A DNA stretch of 5,050 bases. It comes from an uncultured Actinoplanes sp. GTDB taxonomy: Bacteria; Actinomycetota; Actinomycetes; Mycobacteriales; Micromonosporaceae. A model generated the notes under the pieces. The model saw nothing but the letters and a program-made list of their open reading frames with translations, did no database searches and was not told where the DNA came from. Positions 1 through 5,050 of the stretch are shown here, one piece after another. The stretch spans positions 1-5,050 of the forward strand of contig CAKUMG010000537.1 in assembly GCA_934667465.1 (NCBI GenBank). Direction: 5' to 3'. The translations under genes and the position numbers were made by a program. Every line of letters starts with the position of its first letter. The stretch's first letter is position 1.

Positions 1-298
1 CTTTGTGGGCGAAGGCGCTTTCCCCGACATAGGGAGCGTGCCGGTTGGGCGCGCGGTTCAGCCGCTCGTCCAGGGTGCGGGAGACGTGGGACAGGCGGCG
101 CAGTCCCTCCGCCGAAATACCCGTCTCGAAACCCATCTTGAGCATCAGAGTCGGGATCAGCGAGACGATGTTGGCGTTGCCGCAGCGCTCGCCCAGCCCG
201 TTCAGCGTCCCCTGCACCATCCGGGCGCCCGCCCACACCGCCGCCAGCGAATTGGCGACGGCGTTCTCCGTGTCGTTGTGCGTGTGGATGCCCAGGGC
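1..298 (-). CDS. cimA: Citramalate / 2-isopropylmalate synthase family, internal fragment
   Basis: An open minus-strand frame runs off the left edge and encodes about 99 residues. It begins [18 protein letters not shown], continues through [18 protein letters not shown] and ends [14 protein letters not shown]. The HxHND metal-binding motif and the [11 protein letters not shown] block are hallmarks of the DRE-TIM metallolyase family. The form [11 protein letters not shown] with [27 protein letters not shown] fits the citramalate synthase branch, which condenses acetyl-CoA with pyruvate (or a related keto acid) on the way to isoleucine or leucine. Only the end of the catalytic barrel and the start of the linker are present: the N-terminal half is missing at the inner boundary, and the C-terminal part lies beyond the window. 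There is no start codon or ribosome site, so it is not an intact gene here. The wording resembles alphaproteobacterial homologues rather than actinobacterial ones, which is an inference from memory. Family assignment is strong; the cimA versus leuA-like choice is less so. Confidence 0.8.
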
Positions 299-303
299 CG
301 CGG
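289..303. other. Probable left chimeric junction
   Basis: The citramalate synthase homology starts abruptly at Leu-Gly-Ile-His (about 287-295). Upstream in the same frame the codons read as Ala/Pro-rich residues unlike the family, and they are simply the tandem repeat derived from the end of the arginase-family gene. A real synthase would have about 200 more residues of catalytic domain here. The exact break cannot be fixed because both sides share CCCTGGGCA. Confidence 0.65.
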
Positions 304-370
304 CCGGGTCAGCCAGCGGCCGTGCCCAGGGCGGCGGTCGGGTCAGCCGGCGGCGGTCGCCAGGGCGGCG
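289..370. repeat. 34-bp imperfect tandem repeat, about 2.4 copies, at the left join
   Basis: Read on the minus strand, the 34 bases at 370-337 are followed directly by a second copy at 336-303, with 29 of 34 positions matching. A third partial copy of 14 bases follows at 302-289, differing at one position. The first copy holds the last codons and TGA stop of the arginase-family gene (CGGCTGACCCGAC, matched by TGGCTGACCCGGC in copy two). The third copy ends in CCCTGGGCA, which is already part of the citramalate synthase codons for Leu-Gly-Ile. The repeat thus bridges two unrelated genes and may be where the join was made. Confidence 0.75.
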
Positions 371-1110
371 AGGCGGGACAGCAGGTGTGCGCGGGCGCGG
401 CGCTCGGAGTCGTCGGCGGCCGGGCGCCACGGGCAGGCCACGTCGAGGGCGAGGACGCGGCCCGTGGCGAGCAGGCGTTCGCAGGCGGCCAGCACCTCGT
501 CGGCGGACGGGCCGCCGGTGACCGGGAAGCTGAGGCCCGGCACCTCGGCCGCGTCGATCACGTCGAGGTCGAGGTGGATGACGAGCGGGCCGGGCGGTGC
601 GGTCGCCGCCGTCACCTCGGGCACGGTGAGCCGGCGGATCTCGCCGGTGGCCACGTAGTCGGCCTCGGCCGGGTCGAGGTCGCGGGCGTCGGCCAGCACC
701 GCGCGGGCCGGGGGTAGCGGGCGCAGGCCCAGCCGGTTCGCGTACCGCTCGGGGTGTGCGCCGGTGAGGACCCGCAGCGAGGTGCCGCCGAGGTAGCCGG
801 ACGTGCTGGTCTCGAGCGTGTGCACGTCGCCGTGCGCGTCGAACCACACGATCCCGGGGTCGCCGCCGGCCCGCTGCACGCCGGTCACGGTACCGCCGGC
901 CATCAGGCAGTCGCCGGAGAACACCACCGGCACACCGCCCGCCTCGACGACCGGCGCGACCTCGTCGGCGATGCCCGAGGCCACCGCGACCAGGCGCTGC
1001 CAGGTGTCCCCGGCGGGGAGCGTGGGCAGCACGGTCACGTCGGCTCGCACCGGCAGGTCGTCGTCGGGGAGCCGCTCGTCGTGGTGGAACGGCGCTGCGA
1101 TCGTGGTCAT
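343..1110 (-). CDS. Arginase-family (ureohydrolase-like) protein
   Basis: This gene encodes 255 residues, starting at an ATG (1108-1110) behind the strong ribosome site GGGAGGGA. The start [18 protein letters not shown] is typical of short actinobacterial arginase-like proteins, so longer upstream readings are not used. Ureohydrolase metal motifs are visible in order: SGDC at 65-68 (where arginase has GGDH), [10 protein letters not shown] at 89-98 (ligands Asp91, His93, Asp95), [12 protein letters not shown] at 101-112, and HLDLDV at 179-184 (Asp181, Asp183). Known members hydrolyse guanidino or formimino compounds using two Mn ions. Here the first metal-binding His is Cys, and the late acidic position reads ALDVACPW, so arginine may not be the substrate and one metal site may be altered. 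The protein is shorter than classical arginases (about 300 residues). It lies downstream of the membrane-protein gene on the same strand but behind a terminator. The family call is firm; the substrate is unknown. Confidence 0.88.
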   Translation of the reverse strand: MTTIAAPFHHDERLPDDDLPVRADVTVLPTLPAGDTWQRLVAVASGIADEVAPVVEAGGVPVVFSGDCLMAGGTVTGVQRAGGDPGIVWFDAHGDVHTLETSTSGYLGGTSLRVLTGAHPERYANRLGLRPLPPARAVLADARDLDPAEADYVATGEIRRLTVPEVTAATAPPGPLVIHLDLDVIDAAEVPGLSFPVTGGPSADEVLAACERLLATGRVLALDVACPWRPAADDSERRARAHLLSRLAALATAAG

Positions 1111-1113
1111 CTC

Positions 1114-1121
1114 GTCCCTCC
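1114..1121 (-). promoter_or_regulatory. Ribosome binding site of the arginase-family gene
   Basis: On the minus strand GGGAGGGA lies 3 bases (GAG after the C) to about 6 bases before the ATG, depending on which GGAG core pairs. It is a near-consensus Shine-Dalgarno site and decides the start at 1110. Confidence 0.7.
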
Positions 1122-1153
1122 CGGAACTGCGGTCCGGCGTCCGGTGCCGGAAA

Positions 1154-1187
1154 CGAGGACGGCCCGCCGGTGGGCGGGCCGTTCTCG
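1154..1187 (-). terminator. Stem-loop terminator downstream of the membrane-protein gene
   Basis: A perfect 10-bp inverted repeat, ACGGCCCGCC / GGCGGGCCGT, surrounds the 4-base loop GGTG. It extends on both sides to a 15-bp stem with one mismatch. The stem begins 11 bases after the TGA stop of the membrane-protein gene. On the minus strand it is followed only by a short T run (GTTTCC), the common U-poor form in high-GC actinobacteria. It separates this gene from the arginase-family gene 44 bases further on. Confidence 0.8.
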
Positions 1188-1198
1188 ATGGTCGGTCG

Positions 1199-3415
1199 TC
1201 AGTTCTCCCAGTCGCCCGGGTGCCCCTGACCGGGGCGGCCGTCGGGGGGCTGCTGGCGGGGCGCGCCGCGCCTGCCGCCCTGCTCGCCGTAGCCGCCGCG
1301 CTGGTCGTAGCCCTCGTCGTCGGCGTAACCGCCGCCGTAGGCACCGCCGCCCTGGCCACCGTAGGTGCCGCCGCCGTAGTTGCCGCCGCCCTGGCCGCCC
1401 TGCGCGCCGCCGTAGGTGCCGCCGGCCTGGCCGCCCTGCGCACCCCCGTAAGCGCCGCCACCCTGCGCGCCGCCGTAGGTGCCACCGCCCTGGGCGCCGT
1501 AGGTGCCACCGCCGCTGCCGCCGTAGGTGCCGCCGCCCTGCGGGCTCTGACCGCCGTACGCGCCGGCGCCCTGGTCGTAGCCGTCGTCCTCCTGGCCGTA
1601 GCCACCCTGCGCGCCGCCGTAGGTGCCACTGCCGCCGTAGGTCCCGCCGCCCTGGCCACCGCCCTGGCCACCGCCCTGGGCACCCGGGGCGCCGTAGGTG
1701 CCGCCGCCGTTGCCGTTGCCGCCGTAGGTGCCGCCGCCCTGGCCACCGCCGTAGGCGCCGCCCTGCGGACCGTACGCGTTGCCGTTGTCGGCGTCGTCCG
1801 CGCCGTTCCAGCCGCCGCCGTAGCCGCCCTGGTCGCCCCGGTCCGCGCCGCCGCCGTAGGCGCCGCCCTGGTAGCCGCCGCCCTGCTGGTTGCCGTAGCC
1901 GTCGTCGTAGCCCTGGGCGTCGTAGCCGCCCTGCCCGGCGCCGTAGCCCCGGTTGTCGTCGGCGTCGTCGATGCCGGGCCGGAACATGCCGGTGGCCTCG
2001 TCGTAGCGCTGCGGCTGCTGGCCCTGCTGGTCGTCGGCGTAGTTCTCGTAGGCGTCGTAGCCGTTGCCCTGTGCCGGGACAGCGGCGCCGCCGTACTGCT
2101 GGGTCGCGGTGCCGTAACCGCCCGCGGCAGCTCCCGCGGCACCGGCCGCTCCGGCGGCACCCGCGGCGTTCCACCCACCGCCCGGGGCGTTGTAGGCGCC
2201 GGGGGGCGGCTGGGGCGCGCCGTAGGGGTCGGCGAACTCGTCGTCGTCGACCGGCTTGTGGATCATCGTGGGCGCGTCCGCGATGGACGGTGCTCCGGAG
2301 CGCGGGGCGATCATCGTGGCGTCGCTGCCGCGCGCGCCGCCCACCGGGGGCGCGATGCGGGTCTCGTCGGCACCGGCGAAGGAGCGCGCGGCCGCGGGGA
2401 CCGGCGCACCGGGGATGCCGCTCTCGTCGGCCTCCGCGGCGTCCTGGGCCCGGCGCCGCATGATGACGAGCACGATCGCGCCGATGCCGGCCGCGACGAG
2501 CAGGACGCCGAGGATGATGAAGAGCGTGGAGCCGCCGCCGTCGCTCTCGCCCGCGGCCGGGTCGGTGAGCGGTGCCGCGTTGGCGCTGGGCTCCTCGGTC
2601 GCCTCCTCCTCGGTCGCTTCCTCGCTGGCCTCCGCGCTCGGCGAGGCACTGGCCGACGGGGAGGGCGAGGGCGAGGAGGAGGTCGGGGCGGCGATGAGCT
2701 TGATGGTCAGCGGGACGTTGACCGACCTGTCGGCCGCGCCCTCGACGTTGACCGTGGTGTTCTGGTAGCCCTGCTTCAGCGCGCCCACGGAGAGCCGGCC
2801 GACCGCGATCGGCTTGCCGGCGCTGGAGCGGAAGGCGTAGGAGCCGTCGCCGCCGGAGGTGGTGTTGAACACCGTGCCGCTGCTGTCCTGGAGCCCGACC
2901 TCGGCGCCGGAGACGGCCTTGCCCTCCTGGTCGCGCACCTTGCCGCTGACCCGGTTGACGAACTTCGGCTTGTCGGCGCCGCGGACGGTGATCCGCTGGC
3001 TCACGCTGCCGGAGTCGTTGCCGATCCGCGCCGTGATCTGCACCGTGAAGTTCTTCGTCTCGCCGGCTGCCACGGTGGGCGCCTGCAGCGTGATGTTGAA
3101 GGTCTGGCTCCCACCGGGTGGCACCGGCTTCGGCGAGCCGCCGCCGCAGTCGCCACTGCAGTTGAGGCCGTTGCCGTTGACCTGAACGGACGCTTCCTGC
3201 TGCTCCGAGCCGGGCTGACCGGTCTCGTTGGTGTTGGTGACCTGGAACGCCAGGCCCGTCGTGCCTCCGGAGGGGATGTCTCCCGCCGTCAGGTTGGTGA
3301 TGGTGACCTGGGGGTCGTCCGCCAGGGCAGCCCCGGGGGCTGCGACCATCAGTCCACCGACCAACGCCAGGAACGCACCGGCCTGGACAGCCCGGGCTCG
3401 TAGGTGCGTTGTCAC
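1199..3415 (-). CDS. Membrane-anchored Ig/carboxypeptidase-regulatory-like protein with Gly/Tyr-rich prion-like cytoplasmic tail
   Basis: The gene encodes 738 residues. I place the start at a GTG (3413-3415) because GAAGG lies 8 bases upstream and because the protein then opens with a normal signal peptide; a longer reading to 3490 adds an Arg/Pro-rich stretch with no clear ribosome site. Parts in order: signal peptide 1-32, ending APGAALA before DDPQ; an Ig-like beta domain about 33-145, with a likely disulfide pair Cys86/Cys90 (NCSGDC); a carboxypeptidase-regulatory-like fold about 155-237 (VSGKVRDQEGKAVSGAEVGL ... GDGSYAF); a Ser/Pro then Glu/Thr-rich linker 244-295; a single transmembrane helix 297-319 followed by RRR, which places the C-terminus in the cytoplasm; a juxtamembrane stretch with three T-[RM]-I motifs; acidic DDDEF at 390-394; an Ala/Gly patch; and a tail to 738 rich in Gly, Tyr, Gln and Asn. 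I count about 35 Tyr in the tail. The function is unknown. The architecture suggests a cell-surface sensor or scaffold whose tail self-associates, which is inference. It is divergently transcribed from the SCP-like gene. Confidence 0.85.
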   Translation of the reverse strand: MTTHLRARAVQAGAFLALVGGLMVAAPGAALADDPQVTITNLTAGDIPSGGTTGLAFQVTNTNETGQPGSEQQEASVQVNGNGLNCSGDCGGGSPKPVPPGGSQTFNITLQAPTVAAGETKNFTVQITARIGNDSGSVSQRITVRGADKPKFVNRVSGKVRDQEGKAVSGAEVGLQDSSGTVFNTTSGGDGSYAFRSSAGKPIAVGRLSVGALKQGYQNTTVNVEGAADRSVNVPLTIKLIAAPTSSSPSPSPSASASPSAEASEEATEEEATEEPSANAAPLTDPAAGESDGGGSTLFIILGVLLVAAGIGAIVLVIMRRRAQDAAEADESGIPGAPVPAAARSFAGADETRIAPPVGGARGSDATMIAPRSGAPSIADAPTMIHKPVDDDEFADPYGAPQPPPGAYNAPGGGWNAAGAAGAAGAAGAAAGGYGTATQQYGGAAVPAQGNGYDAYENYADDQQGQQPQRYDEATGMFRPGIDDADDNRGYGAGQGGYDAQGYDDGYGNQQGGGYQGGAYGGGADRGDQGGYGGGWNGADDADNGNAYGPQGGAYGGGQGGGTYGGNGNGGGTYGAPGAQGGGQGGGQGGGTYGGSGTYGGAQGGYGQEDDGYDQGAGAYGGQSPQGGGTYGGSGGGTYGAQGGGTYGGAQGGGAYGGAQGGQAGGTYGGAQGGQGGGNYGGGTYGGQGGGAYGGGYADDEGYDQRGGYGEQGGRRGAPRQQPPDGRPGQGHPGDWEN
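1319..1774 (-). repeat. Coding low-complexity repeats, GG-[TAN]-YGG with AQGG/GQGG spacers
   Basis: Residues 548-699 of the membrane protein consist of short degenerate units such as GGGTYGG, GGAYGG, GAQGG and GQGG. On the plus strand the DNA shows many copies of CCGTAGGTGCC or close variants, near 1363, 1410, 1474, 1498, 1522, 1618, 1696 and 1725. The units are irregular in length but nearly all are multiples of three, as expected if repeats expand and contract under selection for the reading frame. This also creates long spurious open frames on both strands. Confidence 0.85.
2459..2527 (-). other. Transmembrane segment of the membrane-anchored protein
   Basis: Residues 297-319 begin TLFIILGVLLVAAGIG and are uninterrupted hydrophobic residues. 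They are followed by Arg-Arg-Arg. With the N-terminal signal peptide this gives a type I topology: beta domains outside, Gly/Tyr tail inside. Confidence 0.9.
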
Positions 3416-3576
3416 GTCCACCGCCTTCGGATCTCGCGGGTCCCGAGGCGCCCTTGTTGACGGCCCCTTGATCCCGCGACGGGTACACACCGTCGGCCAC
3501 TATGCCCTGTCGGATCACCTCCGCGCGACCCAGGGCCGCCGGGTTGTGGTCGAATGCCGGGTCGTATTGTCCCGAC
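3416..3576. promoter_or_regulatory. Divergent intergenic promoter region
   Basis: These 161 bases separate the starts of the minus-strand membrane protein and the plus-strand SCP-like gene. A possible minus-strand -10 hexamer is CATAGT at 3504-3499, which would give an 80-base leader; this is weak, with no good -35. A 7-bp inverted repeat, TCGCGGG at 3434-3440 and CCCGCGA at 3473-3479, could be an operator or a leader hairpin. I see no other gene here. Confidence 0.4.
3424..3428 (-). promoter_or_regulatory. Ribosome binding site choosing the GTG start of the membrane protein
   Basis: GAAGG on the minus strand is followed by an 8-base spacer and GTG at 3415. A second in-frame GTG lies two codons upstream but would be too close to this site. 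Confidence 0.55.
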
Positions 3577-3577
3577 G
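3542..3577 (+). promoter_or_regulatory. Likely promoter for a leaderless SCP-like transcript
   Basis: TATTGT at 3565-3570 is a good -10 hexamer and ends 6 bases before the GTG start at 3577. GGTTGT (3542-3547) or TTGTGG (3544-3549) could be a poor -35. The spacing puts the transcription start at or next to the GTG, and there is no purine-rich ribosome site, so translation is probably leaderless, as is common in actinobacteria. Confidence 0.5.
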
Positions 3578-3939
3578 TGTCTTCTGCGCACAATAAATCC
3601 GACTCGGTCAGGCAGGCGCTGGACGCGCTGGACGACGGCGCCGAACCCGAGCGCACCGTCCTCCGTGACGCTGTGCGAGCACTGCTGGCGGAGCTCGCGC
3701 GGACCGTCCCCGGCCGATCGGTGGAGGTCCGTATTCCTCCTTTCGGTGCGATTCAGTGTGTCGAAGGTCCCCGGCACACCCGGGGGACCCCGCCCAATGT
3801 GGTGGAGACCGATCCGATCACCTGGCTGCTGGTCGCCACAGGCCGTCTGAGCTGGGCAGATGCGGTCGACAGCGGGCGCGTCCGGGCCAGCGGTATACGC
3901 ACCGATCTCACTCCGTACCTGCCTGTGCAGCAGGGCTGA
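3577..3939 (+). CDS. Actinobacterial sterol-carrier-like (SCP_3-type) protein
   Basis: The gene encodes 120 residues from a GTG start. An earlier ATG at 3502 would add 25 residues unlike the family and would overlap the promoter, so it is rejected. Residues 1-45 form a helical N-terminus. GRSVEVRIPPFGAIQC at 46-61 leads into RGTPPNVVETDP (69-80), then TWLLVATGRLSWADAVDSG (82-100) and SGIRTDLTPYLP (105-116). This conserved pattern matches the small bacterial SCP-ortholog family, known from mycobacteria as Rv0807 directly upstream of purF. The fold is thought to carry a hydrophobic ligand, but no ligand or reaction is established, and the link to purine synthesis rests only on gene order. No signal peptide or membrane segment is seen, so it is probably cytoplasmic. 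It precedes purF on the same strand with a 140-base gap that contains its own promoter-like site. Confidence 0.85.
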   Translation: MSSAHNKSDSVRQALDALDDGAEPERTVLRDAVRALLAELARTVPGRSVEVRIPPFGAIQCVEGPRHTRGTPPNVVETDPITWLLVATGRLSWADAVDSGRVRASGIRTDLTPYLPVQQG

Positions 3940-3955
3940 TGCGCCGCGGGCCGCG

Positions 3956-3961
3956 TACACT
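3956..3961 (+). promoter_or_regulatory. Possible -10 element of a purF promoter
   Basis: TACACT is a near-ideal actinobacterial -10 hexamer, 17 bases past the SCP-like stop codon. No convincing -35 is visible at 16-19 bases upstream. Use of this site would give purF a leader of roughly 110 bases. Confidence 0.4.
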
Positions 3962-4065
3962 TATGCCCCGGAACGGACCAGCAAGCCGAGCGTGACCAGC
4001 AACGCCACCAGCAGCGCGGCGGCCTGGCCGGCGAAACGGCTTGACGAGCCACAGCAGACCAGCAT
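3961..4065 (-). CDS. Possible small membrane peptide opposite the purF leader (weak)
   Basis: The minus strand of the SCP-like/purF gap holds a 34-codon ATG-to-TAA frame that starts MLVCCGSSSRF. It contains the hydrophobic run AGQAAALLVALLVTLGLLV followed by RSGA, which is the shape of a single-pass small membrane protein. Against it: there is no ribosome site (the bases before the ATG are CTCCCTC, the complement of the purF site), its stop overlaps the purF -10 candidate, and Leu/Ala/Val runs arise easily in GC-rich DNA. I do not recognise it. Confidence 0.2.
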   Translation of the reverse strand: MLVCCGSSSRFAGQAAALLVALLVTLGLLVRSGA

Positions 4066-4072
4066 GAGGGAG
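4066..4072 (+). promoter_or_regulatory. Ribosome binding site of purF
   Basis: GAGGGAG lies 7 bases before the GTG at 4080. This fixes the purF start and gives a 22-residue propeptide before the catalytic Cys. Confidence 0.7.
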
Positions 4073-4079
4073 CAAGCGC

Positions 4080-4937
4080 GTGCCCCGAGGCGACGGCCGG
4101 TTGACCGACGATCTCGATCCCCAGGACCGCGGACCCCAGGATGCCTGCGGCGTCTTCGGCGTCTGGGCCCCGGAAGAAGAGGTTGCCAAACTCACCTACT
4201 TCGGCCTTTTCGCTCTGCAACACCGCGGGCAGGAGGCCGCCGGCATTGCTGTCAGTGACGGCTCCGGCGTGGTGGTGTACAAGGACCTCGGCCTGGTTTC
4301 CCAGGTCTTCGACGAGCCGACGCTGGCGAGCCTGCGTGGCCACCTCGCGATCGGCCACACCCGCTACTCCACGACCGGCGGATCGAACTGGGAGAACGCC
4401 CAGCCCACGATCCGTGCCACGACCGCCGGCACCACGATCGCGCTGGCGCACAACGGCAACCTGGTCAACACCGCCGAGCTGGCCCGTGAGATCGCCGAGC
4501 GCGGCCTCGACGTCGGCGACGCCACCTCCGACACCGCGATGGTCACCACGCTGCTGGCCAGCCGCCCCGACCTGTCGGTCGAGGCCGCGGCCATGGAGGT
4601 CCTCCCGAGCCTGCGGGGCGCCTTCAGCTTCGTCTTCATGGACGAGAACACCCTCTATGCGGCCCGCGACGCGCAGGGCGTCCGGCCGCTGGTGCTCGGC
4701 CGGATGGAGCGCGGCTGGGCCGTCGCCAGCGAGACCGCGGCCCTGGACATCGTCGGCGCCAGCTTCGTCCGCGAGGTCGAGCCCGGCGAGATCCTGGCGA
4801 TCGACGAGCACGGGCTGCGCTCGAGCCGCTTCGCCACCCCGGAGCCCAAGGGCTGTCTCTTCGAGTACGTCTACCTCGCCCGCCCGGACACCACGATCGC
4901 CGGCCGCGGCGTGCACGCCGCGCGCGTGGAGATCGGG
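4080..4937 (+). CDS. purF: Amidophosphoribosyltransferase, N-terminal part, truncated at a join
   Basis: PurF catalyses the first committed step of purine synthesis: glutamine-derived ammonia plus PRPP gives phosphoribosylamine. The GTG start gives a propeptide MPRGDGRLTDDLDPQDRGPQ-DA that is normally removed to expose Cys23 (DACGVFGVW), the glutaminase nucleophile. Further class II glutamine amidotransferase motifs follow: LQHRGQEAAG (46-55), GHTRYSTTG (92-100), LAHNGNLVN (122-130), SDTAM (150-154), LRGAFSFVFM (178-187), ARDAQGVRPLVLG (195-207) and SETAALDIVGA (217-227). After residue 286 (HAARVEIG) the expected RRLAREHP-type sequence is replaced by five unrelated residues and a TAA at 4953-4955. 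The whole phosphoribosyltransferase domain with the PRPP loop is missing (full length is about 500 residues or more). The change coincides with the start of feoB sequence, so the truncation is best explained by a join rather than a natural stop. Confidence 0.93.
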
Positions 4938-4948
4938 TGCGGCCTATG
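4935..4948. other. Probable right chimeric junction
   Basis: PurF identity ends at Ile-Gly (4932-4937). A FeoB frame, +2 relative to purF, is in place by the ATG at 4946. Codon use changes over these few bases from almost exclusively G/C-ending codons to ones such as GTA, AAA, CCA and AGT; I count 66 G+C of 105 bases after 4945. Confidence 0.7.
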
Positions 4949-5050
4949 CGGGTAACGAAGCCGGACGCGCTGCCGCGCGTGAAAAAGCTCGACCCAAACG
5001 ACCGCATTCTGGCGCTCGCCGGCAATCCGAACGTCGGCAAAAGTACGCTC
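4946..5050 (+). CDS. feoB: Ferrous iron transporter B, N-terminal fragment
   Basis: Thirty-five codons run to the window edge. They start MRVTKPDALPRVKKLDPNDR and reach ILALAGNPNVGKSTL. The block ALAGNPNVGKSTL at 23-35 is the G1/P-loop of the FeoB GTPase domain, which sits at the very N-terminus of this cytoplasmic-membrane Fe(II) transporter. The rest (switch regions and transmembrane gates) lies beyond the window. The Lys-rich N-terminal extension before the P-loop resembles Firmicutes FeoB proteins more than actinobacterial ones, a tentative reading. No ribosome site stands at the usual distance from the ATG. The frame is open further upstream into purF DNA, so the original start may have been lost or may be this ATG. 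The match could in principle be to another small GTPase, but GNPNVGKSTL at this position favours FeoB. Confidence 0.75.
   Translation, partial: MRVTKPDALPRVKKLDPNDRILALAGNPNVGKSTL

Noticed and set aside
1319..1774. CRISPR-like regular repeats
   Set aside because: Units are short, degenerate, irregularly spaced and code for YGG repeats; there are no unique spacers and no cas genes.
754..2463. Plus-strand Arg/Pro-rich frame of 569 codons
   Set aside because: Mostly CGN/CCN runs produced by the Gly-rich repeat DNA in another frame; no motif or start context.
803..3403. Very long plus-strand open frame (866 codons) opposite the membrane-protein gene
   Set aside because: It is Ala/Val/Leu- and Arg-rich with no domain, lies antisense to a gene with clear signal peptide, folds and membrane helix, and exists because the Gly/Tyr codons read as stop-free GC-rich codons on the other strand.
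3502..3576. ATG-initiated N-terminal extension of the SCP-like protein
   Set aside because: The 25 extra residues do not match the family, lack a ribosome site and would cover the -10 element.
1107..3656. Minus-strand 849-codon frame overlapping the membrane-protein gene
   Set aside because: Arg-rich shadow of the real gene in a neighbouring frame; it has no domains and starts inside the SCP-like gene.
3940..4079. Purine-type riboswitch in the purF leader
   Set aside because: I could not find the conserved purine-aptamer loops or a convincing three-stem arrangement; only short GC-rich stems are present.
3753..4916. Minus-strand 387-codon frame opposite purF
   Set aside because: Antisense shadow of purF; the plus strand carries all class II glutamine amidotransferase motifs.

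Overview
The window looks like a stitched sequence with three parts of different origin. The middle part, from about 300 to 4937, is a very GC-rich actinobacterial chromosome segment; gene order and protein style suggest Micromonosporaceae, but that assignment is from memory only. The first ~300 bases hold an internal piece of a citramalate/2-isopropylmalate synthase of the kind seen in alphaproteobacteria. The last ~105 bases hold the N-terminus of a FeoB ferrous-iron transporter GTPase with more A-rich codon use. Neither flanking piece continues into the middle segment, and purF loses its family sequence abruptly at the right join. The window should therefore be treated as a likely chimera (assembly or template-switch artefact), or less likely as a recombinant junction.

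Middle segment, left to right: an arginase-family protein (minus, 343-1110); an intergenic gap with a strong stem-loop terminator (1154-1187); a 738-residue membrane-anchored protein (minus, 1199-3415); a 161-base divergent promoter region; an actinobacterial SCP-like protein (plus, 3577-3939); a 140-base leader; and purF (plus, from 4080), cut off after its glutaminase domain.

The most unusual gene is the membrane protein. It has a signal peptide, an Ig-like domain, a carboxypeptidase-regulatory-like beta-sandwich, a Ser/Pro/Glu linker and one transmembrane helix. After the helix comes a roughly 330-residue cytoplasmic tail made largely of Gly, Tyr, Gln and Ala, with GG-[TA]-YGG repeats that resemble prion-like, phase-separating tails. 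Three spaced T-[RM]-I motifs lie between the membrane and the tail.

The SCP-like gene just upstream of purF matches the arrangement known in mycobacteria (Rv0807-purF), so the right half of the middle segment is an ordinary purine-biosynthesis neighbourhood. The arginase-family gene and the membrane protein run the same way but are separated by a terminator, so they are probably separate transcription units.
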